From the NCBI GenBank assembly GCA_051294375.1, contig CM119263.1, positions 25,387,367 through 25,451,366 on the forward strand: 64,000 nucleotides of DNA, read 5' to 3'. Within the stretch, counting starts at the first letter, position 1. Each line of letters opens with the position of its first letter. Position numbers and translations under genes: made by a program. Of the stretch, positions 25,743-37,468 are shown piece after piece. The DNA is from Paraspadella gotoi. Its lineage: Eukaryota; Chaetognatha. The notes under the pieces are model-generated. The model did not search any database. It worked only from the letters and a program-made list of their open reading frames with translations, and was not told where the DNA came from.

Positions 25743-27429
25743 CACGAGGACGTCCGCGACACCCGCAAAAAGTCATGGTCCCCCAGTGATTGTATTCAGA
25801 GATGTACCGAGTGCAAACCTTTGGTGGTTCGTCCTTCGGGTAAAGAATTGAAGATACGGGATTTTTTTGAAAAAAAAAAAGACAGGCGGACAGACAGACA
25901 TACAGACAGAGAGAAAGAGAAAGAGAGACAAAGCGAGAGCGTCGTAATCCGCTTATTGCGCGAGGATTTGGTTCCCTGTGAAACAATAATGACGCTTTAG
26001 TGATGTTGTGATGTTGTGATGTTGACGCTTCTGATTCTCAAAAAAGCGTTGATGGAGTTTTTAAAGTTGGTATCGACATTTTTGTTGGTTACGTTGATTC
26101 TGCCAACAGAAATAACGTAAAAGAAAAACAGCGAGCAGGAGATGACTTTAGACCGCATCGGTCCTCGTATTGTAGTGGCAATTGACAATTCGAGTGACAT
26201 AAATTTAAATCGGAATTTTGGTTATGACAAGTAAAAAGATTATAAACCGAAAATGAGCTCGATGTCAACGTTCGGTTGAACGACCTCTTCCTTTATTCAG
26301 TTTTTTTATAAGTCGAACGAGGAAAATAATGAGAGTGAAGCTATGATTGGCTCGAACGACGACGACGACGACGACGACGACGAAAACTCCGGGAACGAAA
26401 TGACGAGAAAAAGGACGACATTCGAGATAAAAGCCAAAAGCGGAAGTCGGAGACGCGAGAAATTCACGATAATCTGATGATGACGACGATGACGATGAAG
26501 ATGATAACGACGATGAAGATGATGATGATGATATCTTTTGCGACTGGGAAGTTCCAACGATAAATCGGATTGAATCGCGAGGAATCAAAGGGATCCCGTC
26601 TAATCCCAGAGAAACGGACGGGATTCGAGCGACGTAACTTACCCTTTGCTGTCTTCGCCACTGCCGCGTCATTGCCAGTGGCCCATCCCAACCCCCGCGC
26701 CCTCTTCTTTACTCACACAGCCTCTTCCCCTCTCCGACGCCTTCGCATCCAACGCGACCCAAATTCATTTCACCTTTTGATGACACTACTCGAAAGGAGA
26801 GAGATGAACCCCTACCCTCTATCACCTGCCTCTTCCTCCTTTCATTGCCTTTTCCCTGCTTCCCTTAATCATTCTTCGTCACTACATTTCTTGATGCCAT
26901 CATCGAGCCAACCAGACTTCTTTTTTCTTCCTCTTTACCTCTTCAGTGAGCTTTCTAAATTTCCCTGTTTTTACAAATTTATTTCACATCCACTTGAACG
27001 TAACCCGTTAGCTTTACTGGATCCAAAATTCCTAATCTGATAAGCTTTAAGTTTAAGTTTAAGGTAATTTACCAAAAAAAAAAAACCAACCAATTCATTC
27101 TCCTCGAAACTATTAAGAATTCCACCCGCTATGCTTCTCATTTTTTATTTAGCATTTATCATTTGCTAACATTTTACTATCATTTAAAAAAAACTGGCCT
27201 CTCCATCTTCCTTTCCCGCGCTCTATCTACGATAACCCCGTGCCCACAACCCCAGAGAACCTCCCCCCTTTACAGCCCCTCCTCCTCCTTACCTCTCTCG
27301 GCATCTGAGTGGGCGTGGCCCCTTTTTGCCTTTTCACGTTTTCCTCGCGACTCTTCGATGGTCATTCGCCGCCTTTTATTCGCATCTGACCAAAAAAAAG
27401 GAATTCCTGTCTCTGTATCTCTCTATCTA

Positions 27430-27461
<32 letters not shown>

Positions 27462-28216
27462 GTCTCTGTCTTTGTGCGAGAGAAGATTCAATCGGGAGGA
27501 CACGAAATAAAAAAAAGAGAGAGACGTCCGGTGAAAGAAGGAATGAATGAATTAATGAACGGAAGAGACGAAAACGAGGATTCAGGTGAAGAAGAGACGG
27601 AATTCAATCGCGTCTTCAGTTAGAAGACGAAATAGATGACGGAATTTGACAAATCGATCGTAATCAACGCAGAGAAGTCCTCAACGCAGTCGTCCTACTT
27701 TTGGCACTATTTTTCCAAGGCTCCCCATATCGCTTCATTTATAAATTCTAATTCTACTATTAAGCCTATTCTATTGCTAAATTTTTAAGCTAATCCCTGA
27801 CCCTCACCACTATTCATAACCTAATCCCAAACCCTAATCTTTATCCCTAATTCCTAACTTAATCCATAACCTAATATTACAATCTATGAAATGGCGGGAT
27901 TTTTGGAAACCATTGCCAACTAATCAACGCTTCGCAATGAACTCGTCATTCGTCCAACTTTTGTAGTCGTTGAGGGGATCTTATAAAACGATATTTTTAA
28001 AAGACGCAAGTTTACACAACTAAATAGTAAATTATAACAAAGATTTTATGTTGATTGTTGACTGTTGAGGTACCTTAAATACAATACTTGAAAGTCTTCT
28101 CTCGTCATCCCATCGTCCAAACTCTTTCTCACAAATCGTCGCGTTGCAAAGGTGAAAAAAGGTGAGAGCGAAAAAGAGAGGGAGAAAGAGAGCGAGAGAA
28201 AGAGAGAGAAGGGCAA

Positions 28217-28345
<129 letters not shown>

Positions 28346-28970
28346 TCATTTCCTTCCATCCATTGCATCTCTTTCCGCCCCCCTCCGCCCCCCTGCGCTT
28401 CCCCTCTTTCACTCCCTTTCCATCTCCGCCCACCGTCAAAAGAGACCGGCTTTGACCATACTTCAACCCCGAGAAATCCTCAAGGTAGGGCCGAACCAAA
28501 TGTCGCCATTCCAGCCGGCCCCTTTTTCGCTTTCTTAGTGACAGACGCCACCTCATGAGAGTAACAAATTGCTGCAGTCTGCAATGTTACTCAGCGTTGA
28601 GAGCATGTTTCACATTTCTCTCTAGTTTCTGGACGGGAGATTCAATTAAGAAAAGGAAAACGTTCCTACGAACAAGAGGTAATATTTTTCGGGAAAATTA
28701 AAACTGCTTGCGCTGGTGTATTGCTTGTGGTGCTGAATGAGTTTTTCTTGAGATGCAATTTTCGCTCGTAGTGGTTATTCAATGGTAATTATTGCGTGAG
28801 AAAAGACGTCAGGAGTGGAAGTCGTGCATTGACTTTGATTCAGATATCTTTAATGTTTAAATAAATATATCTGATAAGACAATAAGACATTAAATATATC
28901 ATAATTGTAGAATTTAGAATAACGATGATAAAATATGCCCCTATGGCGTTTGATGTCCGATATTATCGAA

Positions 28971-29019
28971 GCCGGACTGAAGATCTAAAGGTTCCTGGTT
29001 CGATCCCGGGTTTCACCGA
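28971..29019 (+). pseudogene. 3' part of a tRNA-Phe-like gene
   Basis: From the anticodon arm onward it reads as tRNA-Phe: an ACTGAAGATCT anticodon region with GAA, a T arm with GGTTCGATCCC, and an acceptor 3' strand TTTCACC. The bases upstream cannot form the D arm or the 5' acceptor strand, so the 5' half is missing. It sits about 130 bases upstream of the intact tRNA-Phe on the same strand. Best read as a truncated tRNA copy. Confidence 0.6.
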
Positions 29020-29147
29020 GTTTTCTTCAGACTTATAATAAATTATGAAGTTTAACTGTTTGATTTTATTTTTGTGTAACTGAGACTAAGTCTTAGTGTG
29101 ACAATTGTCAAAAAATTTATTATGAAGTTTTCAGAAAAAAACTATAA

Positions 29148-29220
29148 GCTGGAATAGCTCAGTTGGGAGAGCGTTAGACTGAAGATCTAAAGGTCCCTGG
29201 TTCAATCCCGGGTTCCAGCA
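29148..29220 (+). tRNA. tRNA-Phe (anticodon GAA)
   Basis: All arms can be paired by eye. The acceptor stem GCTGGAA/TTCCAGC is perfect over 7 bp. The D stem is GCTC/GAGC, the anticodon stem TTAGA/TCTAA carries the loop CTGAAGA (GAA anticodon), and the T stem CCTGG/CCGGG has one G-T pair and the loop TTCAATC. Internal A and B boxes for RNA polymerase III are present (TAGCTCAGTTGG and GGTTCAATCCC). A is the discriminator base; no CCA is encoded, as expected in animals, and there is no intron. An obvious TTTT terminator is not visible close downstream. The copy at 19255 is probably the same gene. Confidence 0.93.
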
Positions 29221-29542
29221 GTAGGTGAAAAATTAAAACCGATATTTACAGGTTCGTTGCATAATGACTTATTGTCTATAATGAAATGAGAAATAACAAA
29301 GTATAAATCTGTCTTGTAGAAGAAACTTATTTGATGAAAGTTCTTTTAAAGGAATGTAGTAAAAAATATAGGTCTTCGAGTAACTACTATATATTTTTTT
29401 TTTTGCCAACTGTTTCTCTCCATCAAACGCGGTTTTAACTTTTTAAGGTTAACCGCACTCAGGCCTTCGACCGATGATCGAAAAGAGGGGGGGAAAAAAG
29501 AAGAACTCGAATTGCGTCGAATTTGTATATTCATTTACGAAG

Positions 29543-32500
29543 ATGTCGCCAGTCAAGATGCTTTTTTGTTTTTTCACCGGATTCTTATTTTGTTGGCCAC
29601 TAGTCTCCGCCACGTGTCCGATCGTCGTTCTACGGAGGACGACGGCCAATCCCAACACCTTTGAGAACTTGCATCGCGCCGTGGAGAGGCAGGACGTCGA
29701 TGCCGTGAGTTAATTATGTTTTATTATTTTCTATCTTTTCAGTCTATATATATAACTAAAGAATACATTCGTAAGAAGAACACGAACATACGTATACATC
29801 GAAGGTTTTATTACGAACAGTATAGCATTAATTAGAGCAGTGATCCGTTTACAAATTTTTTTAAAAAACGTTTCAGATAAGAGCTGAATAACAATGAAAA
29901 TTAAATCGAATATAAACCAAAAAATTAATATAGACGGAAAACTGAATATTTTCTTTGGCTAATCTACTTGAGAGATACACTATGAATTACTATCCTTGAA
30001 AAATATTGGGACAAATAGGGCAACCATTTTGATTGCAATTGCCGGTTCGTGCGATTTGACAAATGTAGTAATTGGCGCAAGTGGCGCAACATTGACGTGC
30101 GAAACGATACGCGATGGTGGTCAGAATTTCTGCAGAAAATGAAATTGAATTTATTGAAATACATTGAAATTGAAGTACAACATTCAGAAAAGTTGTCAAT
30201 TGAGTAAGACTTACGTTGGGGGATTTGTGTTGCTTGGCTGACTTGTTGCTGTTGTCCGGACAACACGAGGCTGCAGATCTGACCGCCGACGCCTCCGGTA
30301 GAGGCTGCTCCTCCACCGAGTAATCCGGCAAGACCGCCCGCTCCGGTTCCTCCGCCGAGGAGACCGCCGAGGTCACCTGGGAGACCCGCTGGGAGACCGG
30401 CCACGCCGCCCGCGCCGCCCGCTGGGCCTCCACCGCCTCCAAGTAAAGATCCCAGTCCGCCGCCAGCAGCGCCCGTACCACCGCCTCCACCACCACCCCC
30501 AAGCAATCCCCCAAGACCTCCAGCACCGCCAAGAAATCGTCCAATATCACCGACAGCGGCGGCTCCTCCTGCTCCACCGACACCCCCGTCAGCTCCCCCA
30601 GCACCCTCCAGGCCGCCGCCACGCTGGCCGAGAATGCCGCCCAAGCCATCAGTTACTGAAAAAGAACAAATGTGTGTGATATAAGTTTATTTGTACTTAA
30701 ATATAATAGACAAATTGTTCGGTGAGAAATCTAAAAATGTTCGTGGATTATGAAATATTGATATTATCATATTTAAAAAATATCATAATGAGCAATTGAG
30801 GAAAAGTTAATGAATATCCAAATTAACTAAAATTAAGGAAAATTCAATTGTTCAACAAATATTAAATCAAAGCATTAGCCAAAGGTTTTTTTATAATCAT
30901 TTAATTTTATGTCCAATTCCGAGGAAATTTGGCCTTTTTTGACGTTAAAATTCACCCGTGTGCCAAAGAAAAGCGTCCGCCGACGAGGAAAAGACGAATG
31001 TTAAAAATAAGCAAAACAGTTTCTCCATTTTCGATGTTTAGTCGTTATGTTCGTTTGAATTAACGTGCGAGTTTGGCTTCTTTATATAAATTCAGCGTGG
31101 GTCGAGCGATCGAAATAATGTGAACAGAGACCAAGAGGGTTTTCAATTGTCGACGCCGAATCTTGAGACGCGAAATCGAGAAGAAACAAAGAAGATCGAA
31201 TCTGGCGTCGAACAGTTTCATGGGTCAAAAGTGAATAACCGGCTTCATGGATGAATGACCCTCGATCACCGAGGGCTGGAGTCACTGGTCACTGGTCACT
31301 GGTCAAGGGCTGAAGAGAAACTAGAACGAGTCTCCTTGGGTCGATATCGATGGGAGCGGAGAGAGTCAACCCCAAAAAAATATCTGCGGGGGAAGAGAAT
31401 GGATTTGGTTGGAGACGAATTTAAATTGTAGCTGAAGGAAACTATAATCCCTAAGTCTGGTCTAGAGACAATTCTCCTTGTTTCTGTCCGTTAAATGAAA
31501 CAATTATTAAAATTCATTTATAAAATCAGTTTATTGGTCAAGGGAGAACGTAATTTTTCTAAAAGAGACTGTGAGAGAGTCTTGATTGAAAGCTTACAGG
31601 GACCTGCTATGTCATTATTTTGTAAGAGTGATGGAGGCCTTAAACCACCAAAGCCTGTCCAAAGTCAGGGCAAGATAGCTTATTTATTAAATGAATGGAT
31701 AATTTTTATATGGTTGTACCAATTTCATATTAAATAGGATTTAAAGGAAAAGCAATAATATAAAATGTGAGATTTAAAATTGATCTGAACTGTTATCCGC
31801 GAGCCAAAGGTTCGATTTCATTCAAAACAGTTCTTTTACAAGAGAGACAGAATTTTACATACTACATAAAAAACTAAAATTTTGTTCAATTTTCAGGTAT
31901 CTGAATTAACATTACTGTAACTTTTACTGTCGGAAAATATTTCTTGTCGTTTAACAAATAAAAAGAAATTCTACTCTCTACGACTTTACGCCTTCCCCTA
32001 TCTTTCTTTGGTTTTGCAGGTCGCAAAACTTTTGCGGGAGTGAATCCAAATGACAAAACATTCACGAATTCGCGGTTAGGACGCGCTACTCTCTGTTAGC
32101 GCCTCACGGAAAGGTAAACAAAAGAGCATGAAATGATTTTTTTTATCAATTATTATATTATAATATGAATGGATAATGGATAATATAATATGAATGGATA
32201 ATTTTTATATTGGTTGTACCAATTTCATAATATCAAAACTGCGAAGTACATTATTAAATTCGGTTTTTAAGAAAATATAATATATTTATAATTTCAAAAT
32301 CAAACCAGGCTACTCTGCGATAGTTCGACTTTTGCTGCTAAAAGGAGCTAATCCAAATATCAAAGATCCCAGTTCTGGATGGACGGTTTTACACTTCGCC
32401 GTCATAAGTAACTCAGTAAATTTGTATGAAAATACATTCAGTTGCATCTTGCATTCGTTATCACGAAACAAATGAGTTAATTAATCATCAATCATTCATT

Positions 32501-33580
32501 CAATCAGGCAATTCGTCATCGACGATCCAAACAGTGCTGGAGTTCGGTGCTGGGGTCGACGCGCGTACAAATTCAGACGGATACACGGCTTTGCACTTCG
32601 CCGGTGAAGATTCGGTCTTTTAATGTCAGGTTTTTTGTTTAATATTTCGGTGTTAAGTTAAGTTAAGTTTGTTTTCATAAGACCTTATGACCAATTTAAC
32701 CCTAGAATATTTTCTATTTTCATTATCCCTCAGTATATACATGTACGTTCTTCCGTCTAAAATGAATGAAGGTTTTTTTTGACATCGAACTAAATTATTT
32801 ATTATGTATTTATTAAATTATTATTTGTTTACTGAACCGAAATGTATTCTCGAATTCAATTTAGCTTCTACGGGGAACAACGATGCTATTGACGGAATAC
32901 TGAAGTACGGGGCCGTTTTGGAAGCAAGAACCAAAAAAGGTGCCGCATTATTTCTCTAACGGATTTTGTTTTGAGATTTAATAAACACATTAGAACTAAC
33001 TGTTCAATTCTAGCATACGTTGACGATTTTCTAAAAAAAAAACTTTTCTGTCTTTTTTCTGTTTTTCTTCTTTTAACAATTCTATGATTTTCCCTTGTAA
33101 GGAGAAACGCCGCTTCTTTCGGCTGCATGGGCTGGAATGGTCCATACTATGAAACACCTCGTGCTTAAGGTTAAAATTATAAAATTATCAGTTATCGCGC
33201 GACTCGTTTAATAAATTTACCCTATTGTTTTCAAACACAGGGTGCCAACAAAAACGCGATGGATAATCTTGGCTGTTCGCTCGTTTCCTTCGCAAGAAGA
33301 TCGCGAAATCAGGTAAGGCTGATGACCGATCGGAACGAGTAAAATAGAGGAAGGTTATACACTATACCATTTATTATAATAGGGAATTACAGATAAGCTG
33401 ATACATCCGTCGTAATCCGATATCTTCTGCTGTTTTTGCAGTTAGGATTCATGGCGACTAAATTATCAGATTTTTGCTATTCTTTTCAATTTCTTTTACT
33501 ATTTCTTTTTTAAGGCGGCCGTGGATTACGCCCTGGAAGTTAGAGGAGAGGCACCGATCGTTCTCAAGATTCCATCTTGA
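29543..33580 (+). CDS. Secreted ankyrin-repeat protein (eight exons)
   Basis: Predicted protein of about 240 residues: a signal peptide (MSPVKMLFCFFTGFLFCW...) followed by about six ankyrin repeats. Exons: 29543-29704, 32020-32113, 32309-32407, 32508-32603, 32865-32939, 33102-33169, 33241-33312, 33515-33580; GT-AG signals and phases fit except in exon 2. Ankyrin signatures include GANPNIKD, GWTVLHFAV, DGYTALHFA, GETPLLSAAWAG and GANKNAMDN. Exon 2 as printed is frameshifted; the copy at 22225-22324 supplies missing bases and restores an AGVNPND-type repeat, so I treat the shift as assembly error. Intron 1 (2.3 kb) contains a complete minus-strand gene. A cytosolic role is usual for ankyrin proteins; here the leader points to secretion or the secretory pathway. 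The binding partner is unknown. An upstream in-frame ATG at 29474 would hide the signal peptide, so I prefer 29543. Confidence 0.8.
29807..29812 (-). terminator. Candidate poly(A) signal of Gly-rich gene
   Basis: AATAAA on the minus strand about 180 bases beyond the TAG stop of the Gly-rich gene. Confidence 0.45.
29990..31028 (-). CDS. Secreted glycine-rich protein with Cys-rich tail, nested gene
   Basis: Three exons, read on the minus strand: 31028-30956, 30655-30215, 30129-29990. All have GT-AG sites and matching phases (1 and 1), giving 217 residues. Exon 1 is a signal peptide (MEKLFCLFLTFVFSSSADA). Exon 2 encodes a Gly-rich domain built on irregular GGLLGGG, GGLGSLLGG and GGAGG blocks, ending in a Gln-rich linker (SGQQQQVSQ). 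Exon 3 encodes a compact tail with seven Cys (CCATC, then C at short spacings, ending CPICPN). The layout, a leader plus low-complexity Gly domain plus disulfide-type tail, resembles secreted structural or matrix proteins in general; I do not recognise the family. The gene lies wholly within intron 1 of the ankyrin gene on the opposite strand. An alternate frame of exon 2 is also open, but only this frame joins both flanking exons. Confidence 0.82.
31567..31730 (+). repeat. Dispersed ~180-bp repeat in ankyrin intron 1
   Basis: Shares GACTGTGAGAGAGTCTT, AAAGCTT, CAGGGACCTGCTATGTCATTA, GAGTGATGGAGG, GTCCAAAGTCAGGG and TGGTTGTACCAATTTCATA with 43705-43885. No transposase or clear terminal repeats are visible, so the class is unknown. 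Confidence 0.65.
32165..32232 (+). repeat. 3' end fragment of the dispersed repeat
   Basis: Carries GAATGGATAATTTTTATATTGG and GTTGTACCAATTTCATA, the 3' end of the repeat family, inside ankyrin intron 2. A copy is at about 22375-22441 in the other duplicate. Confidence 0.5.
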
Positions 33581-33746
33581 TGTTGACATTGTAAAGTGAT
33601 TTGAGAGTAAACATTGTAGTAAACATTGCTACAATGACTTTAAAAGTGAAATTGGTTTCATCGCGATAATAATTACATAATAGTTTTGTGGTTAAATTTG
33701 GAACGTCTGCAGTTAAATATTATCGTATAAAGATTTTTTAGACAAT

Positions 33747-33752
33747 AATAAA
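33747..33752 (+). terminator. Candidate poly(A) signal of ankyrin gene
   Basis: AATAAA 166 bases beyond the TGA stop, on the coding strand. Confidence 0.5.
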
Positions 33753-36188
33753 ATCGGGCACGTGACCTAGTAGGTCTAGACAAAAACGTTTATTATGTTT
33801 TGGTTTTAAGTTTTTTTTTCAAGGTGAAACCATAAATATCAGCCGGACAACTAGTTTTGGTTTTCAGTGAGACGTAGTCAGGATTGATCTTCGTCGTCAG
33901 TTGTAAATGATCGTCAGCAAAAATGAATAATCTCGATTACTGCTTTCTGTGTAAACGATGAAATTTTTTTTTTAGATTCCCGAGCAAGATATAACCTTTA
34001 TAACTTTTTTACAATGCATCAACCTTTGGGGACACGAGAGCCGCAGCTCTTAACGAGTTATGAAGAGCACATCTACGTCTACTTAAAATAAAACAAAAAT
34101 TCGTGTGGTACAATTAATGAGAACTTTTCAATGACGATGACGGCGATGATGAGGACGACGACGGCGATGATGAGGACGACGACGACGACCGTGGCGACGA
34201 CAAAATAAAAATGACGACGAACACGTAATCGAAAAATCTTACGAAAGAATAGAAAACCGCGGGCCTTTCTGGTTTTGACTCTCTCTTTCTCTCTCTCCTA
34301 CTCTCTCTCTCTCTCTCTCAATCTCTCTCTCTCTCTGTCACGTGTAACTCTTTTCTATCGTCAACAGAAAAAAGTTTTCGTCAAGCGAGCGACGAAAGAA
34401 TCAATTTTTTTAGAACTGATTTTAGATTTTAGAACCAAATCAAGATTTTTTAAAAAATCTGGGAGTTGGACCTATCTGATCTCCTTTAAAATTTTACCAC
34501 ATTTTCAAAAATGAGTGACAAAATTTTGATAAAAACTCAGATTTCGATTCTCTGCATATCTGATCGCTTCTATTCTTGACTTTATGACTTTTTGCGCATT
34601 TCGTTTCGGATTTATTAAACCAGTATTCAATTTTTTAATATAAAACTTTAGTTTATTTTACTTTCTTTTTCATTGGTTTCAAATTTGAGATAGGAAAAGT
34701 TTTCCTTTGATTTCACGACGCAAAATAAAAACTTGTAAATAATTTTTTTTATTTGAACACCAAAATGTTGAATATAAATTGACATTTCATTTTCATGGTT
34801 TTGGTTTCGGTTTTTTTTTTCAACGTTTTTTTAATTAAATAGAGTTTTGTTATTTTTTATCATTATAAAAAGATAAGTGACAGTAAAATACGGAACTTCA
34901 TTTGACACAAGGAACATTGCACAAAACAGAATGAAAACTTTTGTCGTTTTTAACTCGTCCTCACTTTAGATTCACGGATAACTAATTATAAAATGACGGT
35001 CGTTTTAACTTCATCATTTTTTCCTCGCCTCGTACAATACTTGTAATAAAATTGATTCTTTACAATAATTTTAATAGCAGCAATGATAATAACAAGACGC
35101 GAACGTACCAAACTCAAAGAGAAAACCTTCATCAAAATCTTATCGACGTCATAAACTTGCGAGAACTGTGAAAGATCATCGGATCTGATCGCCGATTAAC
35201 GATTTGTGACTTTCGAGAATCCGTGATTCTCACAATTTGATCAACGAATTTTTCGGTGAATCAGTTATAATCAAATATTATTAAGAGACTATGACGACGA
35301 CGATTTTCCGTTGGTCGCTTCAAGGACATCAAAGCAATTAAAATCATTTACACGCCATCGTCACAAAAAGCTCTTTCAAGGTAACCGACGTAAATTTATT
35401 TTGTGACAAAATTATTGTGAACTTTTTTTTAGAATAAGTTTAATCGTTTTGTTTAAGTTGTGAATATAATATAAATCAGAAATACATATAAATAGCTCAT
35501 TGCGTGTTTGCTGCGAATCATCTTATCACATTGTCCAGAGTTTGTACCTTGCTTTAATTTAGTGACAATCGAAGTCAGTGAGAGCCTCTTGAATATCTAT
35601 TATTAAATCAGCCCTAAACCGGGTTTCTGATGTGGGGAAAGGGTTCGAGCGGGTAACCAGGATTTTTTTTTAAAAGATAAAATGAATAAAATAAAATAAA
35701 ACTATCAAGTTTTTTCAAAAGATTTGACAAAACTTCATTAAATCGTTCATTCAAATTTTTTTTTTTTTATTCTCGTCAAAAATTAAAATTGAAGAAAAAT
35801 CAATCAAAGAAACGTAAGACTCTCGACTCGACAAGTTTTTCAGCTGTTCACTTTCCCTCTCAGCAGCAGGTGTGTTAACCCTACCTTCATCAAGATTTCC
35901 TTCCTTTCTCTCTAATTAGCTGACCTAAATTACCTGATATACGTGTACGTATGATCGAATTTTATTAACTTGCATAACACATCATAACATAAAAAAAAAA
36001 CATCATCCCCATGATTCGGATCTTTCACTCCGGGCACGTCTTGATCAATCAGGCCCCCCTGGAGGTGAGCTACCTTCAAGCTCGACTCACGGAATTTTTC
36101 TTTTTTCGAAACCAGTGCCATCGAACGTCGCCTCTGCTTTGTCTCGAATCGTCTTGCAAGGTTTAACAAATTGAATAAACCCGAGGGC

Positions 36189-36194
<6 letters not shown>

Positions 36195-36236
<42 letters not shown>
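36195..36236 (+). repeat. (GA)n microsatellite
   Basis: Uninterrupted GA dinucleotide array of about 40 bases. Confidence 0.9.
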
Positions 36237-36240
<4 letters not shown>

Positions 36241-37441
36241 AAGAAGTAGATCCCCGCTCTACTTTTAATGTCTCTTCAGTTGCTTGGATCCTTCTTGCCG
36301 TCCAATGTCGGTCAGCTGTCCTCCCCGTATGTAACCAAAATAACCCGGATGATATGGTTTTCAATTAGTCGAATAAACTTAATTTTTTAGAACGAAAATA
36401 ATTAACAATTAGGGTTGTTATTCCGCGTAATTTATAAAACGTAGACCATTGCGGGTTCTTAAAACTTTTACTTAATTCCTTTTTTCTCAGTTTTTTTCAT
36501 AAATATAGGACAATTTTGCTACATATAGCCTGATGTCTGATCAGTCAAACTGTCTCCCTAAGTTCCTAAGTTCGATCGTTGAGGAAAATGTCCAGAAACT
36601 GATTTTTCTGGAGATAAAACAAAACTACAATCGGTTTTTCAACAAACGACAGTACATTTGTATCTCAACAACGTCGATCAGTTTTTTTCTGGTTAAAGAT
36701 TTTTAGGTTCATCCAGAACTCAACCAGAACTCTGTCCGTTCCTTTCCAAACAAACTTCTTGGCGATGAACCCAAAAACGTGCACTTGGAGTGGGAGTGGC
36801 GGCGAACTTCGAATTCAATCCACTAATTTACGGATCCAAGTTCCAAGGATCAGATTTGCTTAATCTTTCTGGATCTCTGTTGTTACTTTTATCATTTCGA
36901 TCGGAGCAAATAACTCGACCAGTATAAAGTTCACCTTTTTTTTATAAATGCTCGGTTCATGAAAAGAATAAAAAAAAAATTGGAGAAATAAAAAACGGAA
37001 ATTGTTTTGAGACGGTTGTAACTGTCAAGTTTTTTTTTTGTTGGTAGAAATAAAAACAAAGAGATTGGAGCCAGAACGGGAGCATGATATTAAAACGTGG
37101 CAAAAGTCTATCTTGAGCAGAATCGCTGGTCGGATAATTCTAGGGAATATGAGTTTTTATCATTAAAAATTAATTCAACTGCCCGTTAACTTTAAATTAA
37201 CTTTAATTTTTAAATTGCAACTTTTAAAAATTAGAATGGCTAAAGTTTGAATACACGTTCAGCTTTCAGCCCGTTTTCAAATCACTAAAAACCGGTTTTT
37301 CTGGCTTTCGAAATTGCCTCGAATTGCGTACATCTCTTCCGAAATGAATTTTTGAAGTTTAATGTAAGAAAAAAACAATAATCACAAATTTGGATTCGAC
37401 TCGTAACCGAGACAAAATTTGTTTAGGTAAAAATAAAATGA

Positions 37442-37468
37442 TGACGTCATATGCAAATGTTGACGTCA
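37442..37468. promoter_or_regulatory. CRE-octamer-CRE cluster
   Basis: Within 27 bases there are two perfect palindromic TGACGTCA sites (37442-37449 and 37461-37468, the CREB/ATF consensus) with a perfect ATGCAAAT octamer (37451-37458, the POU/Oct consensus) between them. It lies 2.6 kb upstream of the transporter reading frame and 3.9 kb beyond the ankyrin stop. Being a regulatory element is an inference from consensus matches only. Confidence 0.5.

Noticed and set aside
25429-25851. 140-residue frame with a poly-Thr tract in copy 2
   Set aside because: Broken in copy 1, and the tract is simply the GAC microsatellite in one frame; no domain.
26264-26691. Possible minus-strand exon with GTAAGT donor near 26637, also seen in copy 1 near 16467
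   Set aside because: The donor is good, but the frame before it differs between copies and no partner exon was found; perhaps a 5' UTR exon.
27788-27880. AACCCTAA-like words suggesting an interstitial telomere repeat
   Set aside because: Irregular, no tandem period, and copy 1 shows different sequence at the same place.
35590-35660. Second tRNA-like sequence (GGTTCGAGCGGGTAACC)
   Set aside because: Only a B-box-like word is present; no acceptor, D or anticodon stem can be formed.
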